This document shows, one piece after another, positions 36,161 to 44,427 of a stretch of 64,000 nt of DNA. The DNA lies in assembly GCF_000316195.1 (NCBI RefSeq), contig NZ_JH994110.1, forward strand, positions 851,631 through 915,630, written 5' to 3'. A program made the translations under genes and the position numbers. Numbering within the stretch: position 1 is the stretch's first letter; every line of letters starts with the position of its first letter. This DNA is from Brachyspira hampsonii 30446 (GTDB lineage: Bacteria; Spirochaetota; Brachyspiria; Brachyspirales; Brachyspiraceae). The notes beneath the pieces are model-generated. The model worked only from the letters and a program-made list of their open reading frames with translations. It was not told the DNA's origin and did no database searches.

Positions 36161-36739
36161 ATGATACCTATATACGGCGGTTTTGAAATCAATGTAAAAC
36201 AAAAAAATAATATATCTGAGGAGATTAAAGATATTTTTGAGAAAGGAACTCATTTATTAGGAGTTCGCAGAGAATTAATGCTTTATTTAGGAAAACAAGT
36301 AGTTCATGGCATGAATTATGCATTTATATCTAGAAGCGTACCTGCTACTCTTAATCCTTTACCTTATTATGAATTAATAATAATAAATATTAATGAAACA
36401 GGAAAAACTTGTATTGTAAGAAGAGAAACTATATTAAAAGCTTCAGAATCTGCAATCGGAGGTATAATCTGTTCCAAAGAAGATGAAGCTCCTATAAGAA
36501 TAATTAATTCTACAGAAGCTAATAATCTGCTTAAATTATTTGACAAAGGTATGCATAAGGTTTTAGGTCTTGACTATGAGGCTGAACTTTATTTGGGTCA
36601 TCAAATACATCATGGCTGTAATTATTATTATATTGCTGAAGCTGAAAGTTTAGAACATAAAACAAAAAGTATTAAATTAGCAGTTATAAATCTCTTTATA
36701 GATGAAGCTAAAGTCGTAGAAATAAAAGATATATTATAA
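36161..36739 (+). CDS. Double cystatin-like-motif protein 5
   Basis: 192 residues from the ATG at 36161, chosen because it follows the same AATTTTTAAGGAGTTTTTTT leader as gene 4; the frame is open 12 codons further but that part matches no paralogue. Repeat 1 GVRRELMLYLGKQVVHGMNYAFISRS; repeat 2 YEAELYLGHQIHHGCNYYYIAEAES, where the second motif has lost its valine. The N-terminal third of repeat 1 matches protein 1 after the motif (SVPATLNPLPYYELI versus CTPATLHPVPYYELI), suggesting gene conversion between array members. Confidence 0.7.
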   Translation: MIPIYGGFEINVKQKNNISEEIKDIFEKGTHLLGVRRELMLYLGKQVVHGMNYAFISRSVPATLNPLPYYELIIININETGKTCIVRRETILKASESAIGGIICSKEDEAPIRIINSTEANNLLKLFDKGMHKVLGLDYEAELYLGHQIHHGCNYYYIAEAESLEHKTKSIKLAVINLFIDEAKVVEIKDIL

Positions 36740-36763
36740 TTACCATACTAACAAATATAATGT

Positions 36764-36808
36764 AACTTATACTGTTTAAGCAAATTAAACAGTATAAGTT
36801 TTTTTTAT
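36764..36808 (+). terminator. Terminator after cystatin-like gene 5
   Basis: AACTTATACTGTTTAA / TTAAACAGTATAAGTT, perfect 16-bp arms, followed by TTTTTTTATTA. Confidence 0.9.
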
Positions 36809-37024
36809 TATTTTGTAATTGATAGTTCTCTTTCAAATAAAAGATAAAGTTTATTCAAAAAAATATATACAATAAGGTTTTATGTAGTTTTTTATAATAC
36901 AAAAAATAAATTATATAAAATTATCTATAATATCATAATTTATATTTTTTTATTTTTTTAAAACAAAGTATTTTTTTTATAATTTTTGTTATTATATAAG
37001 TAGCTTTAATTTATAGGATAAATA

Positions 37025-38025
37025 ATGATTAAAAATATTTTATTGATATTGACATTAGTACTTGTATCTTGTTCATCAGAAATTGTATCACCTAATAATG
37101 ATAATGCAGATACGACTATGCCTTCATTACCCGCAGAAGAAGAATTAATAGCAAATACAGCATAGATATAGGTTTGGACGATGCTGTAATAAGGCAAAAG
37201 ATAGAAGAAAATCTAAAAGCCTATTATGAAGAGATGGGTTCATATAGATTAATATTTACAGGTGTTCCTAAAGATTATACTCAAAGCACAGCAGAATCGC
37301 TTTCTATTTTAACATTAAAATCAGCTATGAAAGTTAATAATGCTAAAAATATAGATATTGATATACGAAATATTGATTTTCAGGATAATACCATAAAAAC
37401 AGGTATGTTTTCTGGTGAAACTATTGATGATACTATAAATCTTAATTTTATATTTCCAGAAGATAAGATAAAAATAATAGCAAGTATGTCTTTTGATAAT
37501 TTATATAACATAAGAAAAATAATATTACCAGATTCTGTAACTTCAATAGAAAATGATGCATTTAATAATTGCCAAAATATAGATAAATTAACATTAGGTA
37601 ATGGACTTAAAACTATAGGAGATATGTCTTTTTTATATAATAATTCATTGAAAGAAGTAGTGATACCAGATTCTGTAACATCAATAGGAATGGGAGCATT
37701 CAGCGGAGCACCGATAGAAACATTAAAGTTATCTTCTTCATTGGAATCAATAGGAGATGCTGCCTTTGACACTATTTATATCACAGAACTCACAATACCA
37801 GCTTCAGTAAAGTCTATAGGGATGCAGGTATTTGCATTTTCTCAGAAATTAACTACATTTATTTATTTAGGAAAAACTCCTAGTGATATAACCACTATAG
37901 GTCAAAATATATTTTATGGATGCGATAAACTTAAGACATTGATAATACCTAATGCATTAGATGAAACAGATCCGGCTTGGAAAACTTTCTTAGGCGGAGC
38001 TTTTACTTATATAAGAAAACAGTAA
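37025..38025 (+). pseudogene. BspA-type leucine-rich-repeat lipoprotein with a frameshift
   Basis: The ATG at 37025 opens a lipoprotein signal (LLILTLVLVSC, Cys16) and a linker of about 30 residues, then stops at 37163. A second frame, one base off, continues from IDIGLDDAVIRQKIEENL to 38025. Residues in the second part form about five LRR_5 units: VTSIENDAFNNCQNIDKLTL, LKTIGDMSFLYNNSLKEVVI, VTSIGMGAFSG, LESIGDAAFD, VKSIGMQVFAF. One inserted base near 37160 would restore a single lipoprotein of about 333 residues. Such proteins are surface-exposed adhesin-like factors in oral and gut bacteria. Could be decay, phase switching or a sequence error. Confidence 0.75.
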
Positions 38026-38037
38026 TATAATAAATAA

Positions 38038-38264
38038 TATACTTGTTTCAGAACTAAATTTGTTAATACTTGTAGTTTTTTAATTTAATATTTTTTTCAT
38101 TACAGTTGGGGATTTGCCTCACATCCCACTTTCTTTTGCCGTCCTCTAGAAGTACGAATATGTGCTTCGCAGCAAATCCACAATTATTAAAACTATAAAT
38201 ATTATTTTTAAATTTATTATATAATAATATAACTATATGTATGTACAAAATTACAACAGGCCTA
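38038..38264. mobile_element. Chimeric TIR element (type A left end, type B right end)
   Basis: Left end TATACTTGTTTCAGAACTAAATTT is a type A end; right end AAAATTACAACAGGCCTA is a type B end (compare 40241-40258). The body has TTGGGGATTTGCC and CTTCGCAGCAAATCC. About 227 bp, no coding capacity. Confidence 0.6.
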
Positions 38265-38316
38265 TTATTTCTAATTAATAGAACTAAAAATCGTTAATTT
38301 TATTTATTGTAATATA

Positions 38317-38582
38317 TTAGACTTGTTTCAAAACTAAATTTATAAATTTTTAATTTAATATTTTTAAATTTAGTTGGGGATTTGCTGCGAAGCACACATT
38401 CGTTCCAAACCCCAGTTCTTTTATTGGTATAAAAGAACCAAAAGAACTGCATTTTTTAGCTCAAACATACAATTTACACAACAAGTAAAATATTTAATTA
38501 AACTATAATTAATATTATTTAATTTAGCATAAAATAATAAACTTGTTAAATTATTTGTCAACTACTTTTGAAACAAGTCTAT
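38317..38582. mobile_element. Complete type A TIR element with TA flanks
   Basis: Perfect inverted ends TAGACTTGTTTCAAAA / TTTTGAAACAAGTCTA, the outer TA being a candidate target duplication. Body includes GTTGGGGATTTGCTGCGAAGCACACATTCG and AGAACCAAAAGAACTGCAT. About 265 bp and without a transposase, so a MITE-like passenger if a transposase in trans moves it. Confidence 0.75.
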
Positions 38583-38648
38583 TGATTTTAAATTTTTAAA
38601 TGTTAGAATATACTAACATTTTATTAATACTTGATAAAGGATATTATT

Positions 38649-39269
38649 ATGAAAGATTATGAAAAGTTATCTAAAGAACATTTTAATAAACAGGCAAGTA
38701 TTTACGATGAAAAAGATACTGTATATTATTCAAAATTTGGAAAAATAAGCTGCAATTATGTATCAGAATATTTAAAAGATATTGATTATAATAATCTTCT
38801 GGATATAGGCTGCGGAACTGGTTATTTAATAAATTTACTTAAAAATAAAAATAATGCCTCATTTTACGGACTTGATTTATCAGAGGAAATGCTAAAAATT
38901 GCTAAATCTAAAAATATAAAAAATTCTCATTTTATTTTAGGCACAGCAGATAAACTTCCATTTGATGATAATACTTTTGATATAGCAGTATGCATACAAA
39001 GTTTTCATCATTATCCATATCCAGATGAAGCTATGAAAGAAGCGTACCGTATTTTGAGAAAAGGAGGACTTTACATATTATCAGATACTGGAGTAGGCGG
39101 AATAGCTGCTTGGATAGATAATAATATTTTATTTCCCTTAATGAAAAGCGGAGATTGTCATACTGAAAATAAGGAAGGTATATCAAAAAGAATGATTAAA
39201 AACGGATTTGAAGTAATAGAGAAAAAGCAATTAAAAGGTTTTATATATTCTGTTATAGGAAAAAAATAA
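38649..39269 (+). CDS. Class I SAM-dependent methyltransferase
   Basis: 206 residues from the ATG at 38649, preceded by AAAGGAT 8 bp upstream; a TTG further 5' is less likely. Rossmann signatures: LLDIGCGTGYLINLL (motif I), FYGLDLSEEMLKIAKSK (motif II), GTADKLPFDDNTFDIAVCIQSFHHYPYP (motifs III/IV), ILRKGGLYILSD. The UbiE/Methyltransf_11 type acts on small molecules or lipids; the substrate is not evident. Neighbours are repeats and a decayed gene, giving no context. Confidence 0.88.
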   Translation: MKDYEKLSKEHFNKQASIYDEKDTVYYSKFGKISCNYVSEYLKDIDYNNLLDIGCGTGYLINLLKNKNNASFYGLDLSEEMLKIAKSKNIKNSHFILGTADKLPFDDNTFDIAVCIQSFHHYPYPDEAMKEAYRILRKGGLYILSDTGVGGIAAWIDNNILFPLMKSGDCHTENKEGISKRMIKNGFEVIEKKQLKGFIYSVIGKK

Positions 39270-39281
39270 TATGATGTATTT

Positions 39282-39766
39282 ATGGTTCAATCATCTTTTA
39301 TATGTATAATATTTAGTATTTTAATATTAGCTAAAGGAATAAAAAATCCATTAACTCTTATAATGTCTTATCCTCCTAAAATAATAGAAAGAGCAGAAAA
39401 ATTATATTCGTGAAGTATAAATAATTATAAAAAAATCATATTATATTAAAATTATTAGTTATGTTTTTTATACAAGTTATATTTTCTATAATAGCATATT
39501 TATCATCATATAATAGTTTTAAGTCTGTATTTATATATGTATTTGCTTTAACTTCGGCAGTAAATTTATATGATTTGATTATTCTTGATATAATCATTTT
39601 TTGTAATACAAATATTTTTATAATAAAGGGCACTGAAGATATGATTAAAGAATATAAAAATCCCATGCATCATATAAAGGGTTTTTTTATAGGTATTATT
39701 ATATGTGCATTTATATCTCTAATATCTGCTTTAATTGTTTATTTATTTAATAACTTTTATAAATGA
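39282..39766 (+). pseudogene. Decayed small multi-TM membrane protein
   Basis: Two fragments on one strand in different frames. Fragment 1 (39282-39413): 43 residues ending GIKNPLTLIMSYPPKIIERA. Fragment 2 (39461-39766): 101 residues with two or three TM helices and NLYDLIILDIIIFC, IIKGTEDMIKEYKNPMHHIKGF. I recall these as the N- and C-terminal halves of one family of Firmicutes-type membrane proteins (PGTEDM and SYPP motifs). Between them is a stop and a frame change of about 50 bp. The second fragment alone could still be translated but lacks a ribosome binding site. Confidence 0.55.
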
Positions 39767-39923
39767 ATGAAGTTTAGAATTATTATTATTTTAATAAAAA
39801 GACTAAATATAATAAATATATGAAACTATTTAAGTCTATTTATAAAAAATAAACTCAATATAAAGATAGTTTTTAATTACTATTATATATTGAGTTTTAA
39901 AAATAAAATTAACAAAAATTAAA

Positions 39924-40258
39924 TAGACATGTTGCAATTTTTTACATACATATAGTGATATTAGTATATAATAAATTTAAAAATAATATTTATAGTTTTA
40001 ATAATTGGGGCTTTGCCTACGAAGTACACATTCGTGCCCCGCTCTGCGTACTTCGTAAAACCCCACTTCTTTTGCCGAATAGGCACCTACTCGGTGGTGA
40101 CCCAAAGAAGCAAAAGGACTGCATATTTATATATTATTTAGATAAGATTATGTTACATTTAAAACAAAAAAAACAATATGTAAAATTAATATAAATAAAA
40201 TTTATACTATATATTTTTAATCTTAACTGTATAAAAATACAAAATTGCAACAGGTCTA
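39924..40258. mobile_element. Complete type B TIR element
   Basis: Ends TAGACATGTTGCAATTTT / AAAATTGCAACAGGTCTA match 17 of 18 as inverted repeats, with TA at both edges. 335 bp. The core (TTGGGGCTTTGCC, GTACACATTCGTGCCCC, CCCCACTTCTTTTGCC, GTGACCCAAAGAAGCAAAAGGACTGCAT) is shared with type A elements and with 10680-10730. No protein is encoded. Confidence 0.8.
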
Positions 40259-40263
40259 ATAAA

Positions 40264-41277
40264 TTAAAGTCTTACAATTTCTCTAGTTATTTCTTTTAAG
40301 CTGTGAACTCCGCACATAGTCATAGCATCTTCAAGTTCAGCCCCTAATTGTGCAGCGTAAGATTTAACTCCTTCTTCTCCACCACCGTATGCAGCTATTA
40401 CAAAAGTTCTAGCAATAACAACTCCGTCAGCTCCTATAGCAAGAGCTTTTAATATATCAGCACCGCTTCTTATTCCGCCGTCTACCAATATTTTTATTTT
40501 TCCTTTAACTGAATCAACAATTTCAGGCAATACCTCAGCAGTAGATGCACATTGATCAAGTACGCGTCCTCCATGATTTGATACTATTATAGCATCGGCT
40601 CCAGCTTCAACCGCCTTTTTAGCTCCTTTTGCAGTCATTATTCCTTTTATTATAAATGGTCTTTGGGCAATCTCTTTTATTTGTCTTAATTCATCAACTG
40701 TTTTACTTCCAGCCTTTGGGGTAAGATTTTTTAAAAAAGGAAGCCCCGCAGCATCAACATCCATAGCAACAGCAAAAGCATTTGAATCGGCAACTAATTT
40801 CATTTTTTCTTTTATAACATCCATATTCCAAGGCTTAACAGTAGGTATTCCTATTCCGTTTTGTTTTTTTATCATGGCAGTAGCAGCAATCATTACATTA
40901 GGATTAGTTCCGTCTCCTGTGAAAGCAGTAATGCCTGCTTCATGACATGATTTTACCAATATATCATTATATTCTTCTTCTGTATATTTATCACCATAGT
41001 GAAGCTGAACTGCACCAACAGGACCTGAAAATATAGGGTATTTAAATTTTTTGCCGAAAAGTTCAAAAGAAGTGTCAATATCTTCATTAGAACATATTGT
41101 ATCCATATTGAGTCTTATCTCTCTCCATTTATCATAATTTCTAATGGCAACATCTCCTATTCCTTTTGCACCAGGTCCTGGCATACTATTTTTACAAACC
41201 TTACCATTACATATAATGCATGCTTTACAGAAACCCATGCAATCTTTTGCTGTTTCTATAATCTCTTTATAAGTCAT
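40264..41277 (-). CDS. FMN-dependent alpha-hydroxy-acid oxidizing protein with Cys-rich N-terminus
   Basis: 337 residues, TIM barrel of the lactate oxidase/glycolate oxidase family. The catalytic SNHGGRVLDQCAST block (His of SNHGG), VDGGIRSGADILKALAIGAD phosphate-binding motif, and PIFSGPVGAVQLHYGD substrate-side loop are visible. Residues 13-28 hold five cysteines (C13, C17, C20, C23, C28), not found in the classical aerobic oxidases but present, as I recall, in anaerobe homologues, possibly binding an Fe-S cluster. In an anaerobe it more likely acts as a dehydrogenase than an oxidase. Monocistronic; substrate not determined. Confidence 0.88.
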   Translation of the reverse strand: MTYKEIIETAKDCMGFCKACIICNGKVCKNSMPGPGAKGIGDVAIRNYDKWREIRLNMDTICSNEDIDTSFELFGKKFKYPIFSGPVGAVQLHYGDKYTEEEYNDILVKSCHEAGITAFTGDGTNPNVMIAATAMIKKQNGIGIPTVKPWNMDVIKEKMKLVADSNAFAVAMDVDAAGLPFLKNLTPKAGSKTVDELRQIKEIAQRPFIIKGIMTAKGAKKAVEAGADAIIVSNHGGRVLDQCASTAEVLPEIVDSVKGKIKILVDGGIRSGADILKALAIGADGVVIARTFVIAAYGGGEEGVKSYAAQLGAELEDAMTMCGVHSLKEITREIVRL

Positions 41278-41431
41278 AAAAATCCTCCGATATAATTAAA
41301 CTAATAATAATTGCACATCAATAATACTAAATATAAAAAATAAAACAAGCAAATTTATTAATTAGAATTTTTAATAGTATTAAATTATTTTTGTATTATA
41401 ATTAATAAATAAATAAGCATAGGATTTATAT

Positions 41432-42490
41432 ATGGCTACAATGACTAATTTTTTATTTATACAACATGTAAAAGAATGTAAAAATAAATTAACAGATTTC
41501 AAAAAAGAACTAAACAAATGTATAGATGAATTTAATAATTTTTTAAATAATATTGATCCAGAAAACTATTCTGATTTTGATGATTTTAATGAAAGAGCAA
41601 AAACTTTTAATGAAGAATTAAATAAAATAATTTCAGATAAAACATATTTTATAGGCAGTTTCACAAATATAGCTGACAATAATAAAAAAGTTGATATTGA
41701 TAGTTTAAACAATCTTACTGATTACCATGATTATAATTCTAAAGGTATTCATAAAAGTGCCAATGGAGAATATGCAGAAGCTATAAAATATTATGATGAG
41801 GCTATAAAGTTAAATCCTAATATGGCAGATGCTTATTATAATAAAGGTATTTCCAAAGCTAAACTTGGACTTTTAAAAGAAGCTATAGAGGAATATGATA
41901 AGGCTATAAAATTAAAACCCGATTATGCAGATGCTTATTATAACAGAGGACTTATTAAAAGCGATTTAGGATTTTTAGAGGAAGCTATAAAAGATTTTGA
42001 CAAAGCTTTATCAATAGATCCTAATTTGTTTGATGCTTATAATAATAAAGGAGTATTAGAAAATGAGCTTGGACTTTTTAAAGAGGCTATAAAAGATTTT
42101 AACAAAGCTATAAAGATAGCAGATGATGATGCGGTTATTTACAACAACAGAGGCAACTCAAAATATAATTTAGAGCTTTATGAAGAATCTATTAAAGATT
42201 ATGATAAAGCTATAAAATTAAATCCTTATTATGCATCAGCTTATAATAATAGGGGAAATGCTAAGGATAGTTTAGGTCTTTATGAAGAGGCTATAAAAGA
42301 TTTTGACAAGGCTATAGAATTAAAACCTGATTATGCTGATGCTTATAATAATAGAGGCTATTCTAAAGAAAATTTAGGTCTTTATAAAGATGCATTAAAA
42401 GATTATAAAAAGGCTTTGAAATTAGATCCTAATAATGAATATGCTAAAGAAAATATAAAATATCTTAAAGAAGAATATGGTTTGAAATGA
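41432..42490 (+). CDS. TPR protein with seven consecutive repeats
   Basis: 352 residues. Residues 1-95 are charged and helical, likely coiled coil. Residues 103-345 are seven 34-residue TPRs of the consensus YNNRGxxKxxLGLYEEAIKDYDKAIKLxPxYADA, regularly spaced and very alike, so they probably form a single superhelix for protein binding. No signal peptide, so cytoplasmic. Partner unknown. Confidence 0.88.
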   Translation: MATMTNFLFIQHVKECKNKLTDFKKELNKCIDEFNNFLNNIDPENYSDFDDFNERAKTFNEELNKIISDKTYFIGSFTNIADNNKKVDIDSLNNLTDYHDYNSKGIHKSANGEYAEAIKYYDEAIKLNPNMADAYYNKGISKAKLGLLKEAIEEYDKAIKLKPDYADAYYNRGLIKSDLGFLEEAIKDFDKALSIDPNLFDAYNNKGVLENELGLFKEAIKDFNKAIKIADDDAVIYNNRGNSKYNLELYEESIKDYDKAIKLNPYYASAYNNRGNAKDSLGLYEEAIKDFDKAIELKPDYADAYNNRGYSKENLGLYKDALKDYKKALKLDPNNEYAKENIKYLKEEYGLK

Positions 42491-42499
42491 AGCTGTAAT

Positions 42500-42658
42500 A
42501 TATTGTTTTTTATAAAAATATAAAACTTTATAATTTTGAAAGTTATTTTTATTATGCTAGATTATATGATATAAATGTAGGTTTTACTCAGTCTTATATT
42601 ATAGAAGAATTAGATATTAAAGAATCTATTAATGTTTTTCTTTTTGTTAATATATAGT
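42500..42658 (+). pseudogene. Possible gene remnant
   Basis: A 52-codon open stretch without a start codon reads IKLYNFESYFYYARLYDINV then GFTQSYIIEELDIKESINVF, ending at TAG 42656. The composition is protein-like for such AT-rich DNA but no family is recognised. Could be chance. Confidence 0.25.
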
Positions 42659-43000
42659 TTTTTTAAAAATTATAAAAATTAATAGACTTATATTTAATAA
42701 ATTTATTCTAATTGCCCGCCCTCTAGGCTTTACAATAGCATTTGCAATTTTTATATTATACTTCTTTATAACTTATACTGTTATTATAAAGTCCGCCCTA
42801 TATTTTTTTAATTTAATAAATTACACTACGCACGAAAAATGTTTTTTCTTTTTAAAGTCTATTAATCATTATAACTTTTAGTATAAAAAATAATTTATTA
42901 ACCGTGCGTTTGATAAAAAATAGCATATAAAAATAATTTCCCTTTTTGCTATTCAATTAATTATTATTTAGTTTATAATAATTAATTAGAATTTAATTTG
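42659..43000. repeat. Intergenic region with a GC-rich inverted pair
   Basis: Contains TTGCCCGCCCTCTAGG and, at 42832-42910, ACGCACGAAAA...TTATTAACCGTGCGT, an inverted pair about 60 bp apart like that near 18665-18745. No gene. Confidence 0.4.
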
Positions 43001-43015
43001 AAGGCTATGATAAAA

Positions 43016-44377
43016 ATGGGTAATCATATAGGGACAGATCTCACAGAAGCAAAAGTTGTTCCAACATTAATAAAACTTCTTATACCAATACTTCTATCTA
43101 ATATTCTTAATGTTGTATATAATATAGTAGATAGTATATGGATAGGAAATATTATAGGACCGCTTGGACTTTCTGCAGTTGCTGTGAGTTTTCCAATAAT
43201 GCTTTTAATAGGCTCTTTTGCTTTCGGTATTAATATGGCAAACGGGGTTATAGTATCTCAATATTATGGGGCTAAAGATTATGATACTGTAAGTCATGTT
43301 ATAAAAGTATCTACTACATTAGGAGTTATAATACTTTTTACTGTTGGAGCCCTTATGCTTATATTTTCAAGAACTATATTAACTATAATGAATACTCCTC
43401 AAAATGCTATGGATATGGCACTTATTTATTTAAGAATATCTATAATAGGACTTCCATTCGCTTATGCTTACTTTTTTATATCTTCAATACTTAGAGCAGT
43501 AGGCGACACTGTAAGACCATTAATATTTTTAATTATATCTTCTGTTCTTAATATAATATTAGATCCTATTTTCATAAAAGGTTTTTGGATAATACCGGCA
43601 ATGGGACTTAAAGGTGCTGCAATTGCTACAGTAATATCACAATTTACTTCTGTATTGATAAGTACAACATACCTTAGAATAAAAAACAGCTTTATAAAAA
43701 TTAATCCTTTTATATTCACATTCGATTTGAAAATGACTAAAAAAATAATGAAATTAGGTATACCAATTTCATTTAATCAATTTATAGTTGCTTTCGGCTG
43801 GCTTGTTATAACTAGGCTTATAAGCAGTTTTGGAGAGGCAGCAAGTGCAACCGTTGCTATTGTTAATAGAGTTGAATCATTATTTATTATGCCTATAGGT
43901 GCTTTGGGTAATGCCGTTATGACAATGTCAGCACAGAATATTGGAGCTAAAAAATTAGATAGAGTAAAAGAGATTTTTAAAAGCGGTATCATAATAGGAC
44001 TTATAATTTCTTCTGTTATGAGTATTTTTTCTATTACTAATCCTTATCTCCTTATAAGAATGTTTACTGATGATGCTTCTGTATTTGAATACGCTAAAAG
44101 CTATATTTATACTATAATGCCAATATTTATTTTTTATTCTGTGATGTTTGTATGTAATGGTGTTATAAACGGAGCAGGAAAAACCATTGTGATAATGGCT
44201 TTCACCACTTCAACAACATTAATTTTAAGAACAATTTTAGCTTATGCTTTATCGCCTCATTTTGAACTTGTTGGTATATGGATTTCTATGGGTATATGTT
44301 ATATAATTAATACTTTCTTTAGTATGTATTATTTAAAATCTAACAAATGGCAGAAGAATTCTAATATAACATTATAA
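43016..44377 (+). CDS. MATE-family multidrug/solute exporter
   Basis: 453 residues from the ATG at 43016 (AAGG 11 bp upstream; ATGs at 43007 and a TTG at 42998 are closer to or overlap that site). Twelve hydrophobic segments. N-half LIKLLIPILLSNILNVVYNIVDSIWIGN and C-half MKLGIPISFNQFIVAFGWLVITRLISSFG show the typical internal twofold repeat. MATE proteins expel cationic drugs or metabolites by Na+ or H+ antiport. A bidirectional terminator separates it from the convergent gene. Confidence 0.93.
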   Translation: MGNHIGTDLTEAKVVPTLIKLLIPILLSNILNVVYNIVDSIWIGNIIGPLGLSAVAVSFPIMLLIGSFAFGINMANGVIVSQYYGAKDYDTVSHVIKVSTTLGVIILFTVGALMLIFSRTILTIMNTPQNAMDMALIYLRISIIGLPFAYAYFFISSILRAVGDTVRPLIFLIISSVLNIILDPIFIKGFWIIPAMGLKGAAIATVISQFTSVLISTTYLRIKNSFIKINPFIFTFDLKMTKKIMKLGIPISFNQFIVAFGWLVITRLISSFGEAASATVAIVNRVESLFIMPIGALGNAVMTMSAQNIGAKKLDRVKEIFKSGIIIGLIISSVMSIFSITNPYLLIRMFTDDASVFEYAKSYIYTIMPIFIFYSVMFVCNGVINGAGKTIVIMAFTTSTTLILRTILAYALSPHFELVGIWISMGICYIINTFFSMYYLKSNKWQKNSNITL

Positions 44378-44380
44378 AAA

Positions 44381-44424
44381 TATTTCTATGAGCTTTAAAT
44401 TATATAAAGCCCATAGAATAAAAT
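44381..44424. terminator. Bidirectional terminator between convergent genes
   Basis: TTCTATGaGCTTTA / TAAAGCcCATAGAA arms with a T-rich side on each strand, between the MATE stop (44377) and the minus-strand stop (44428). Confidence 0.7.
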
Positions 44425-44427
44425 TAG

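Noticed and set aside
39955-40194. 79-codon frame within the type B element
   Set aside because: Sequence is the shared non-coding core; composition is not protein-like.
43468-43992. Minus-strand frames within the MATE gene
   Set aside because: Shadow frames in a twelve-helix membrane protein gene.
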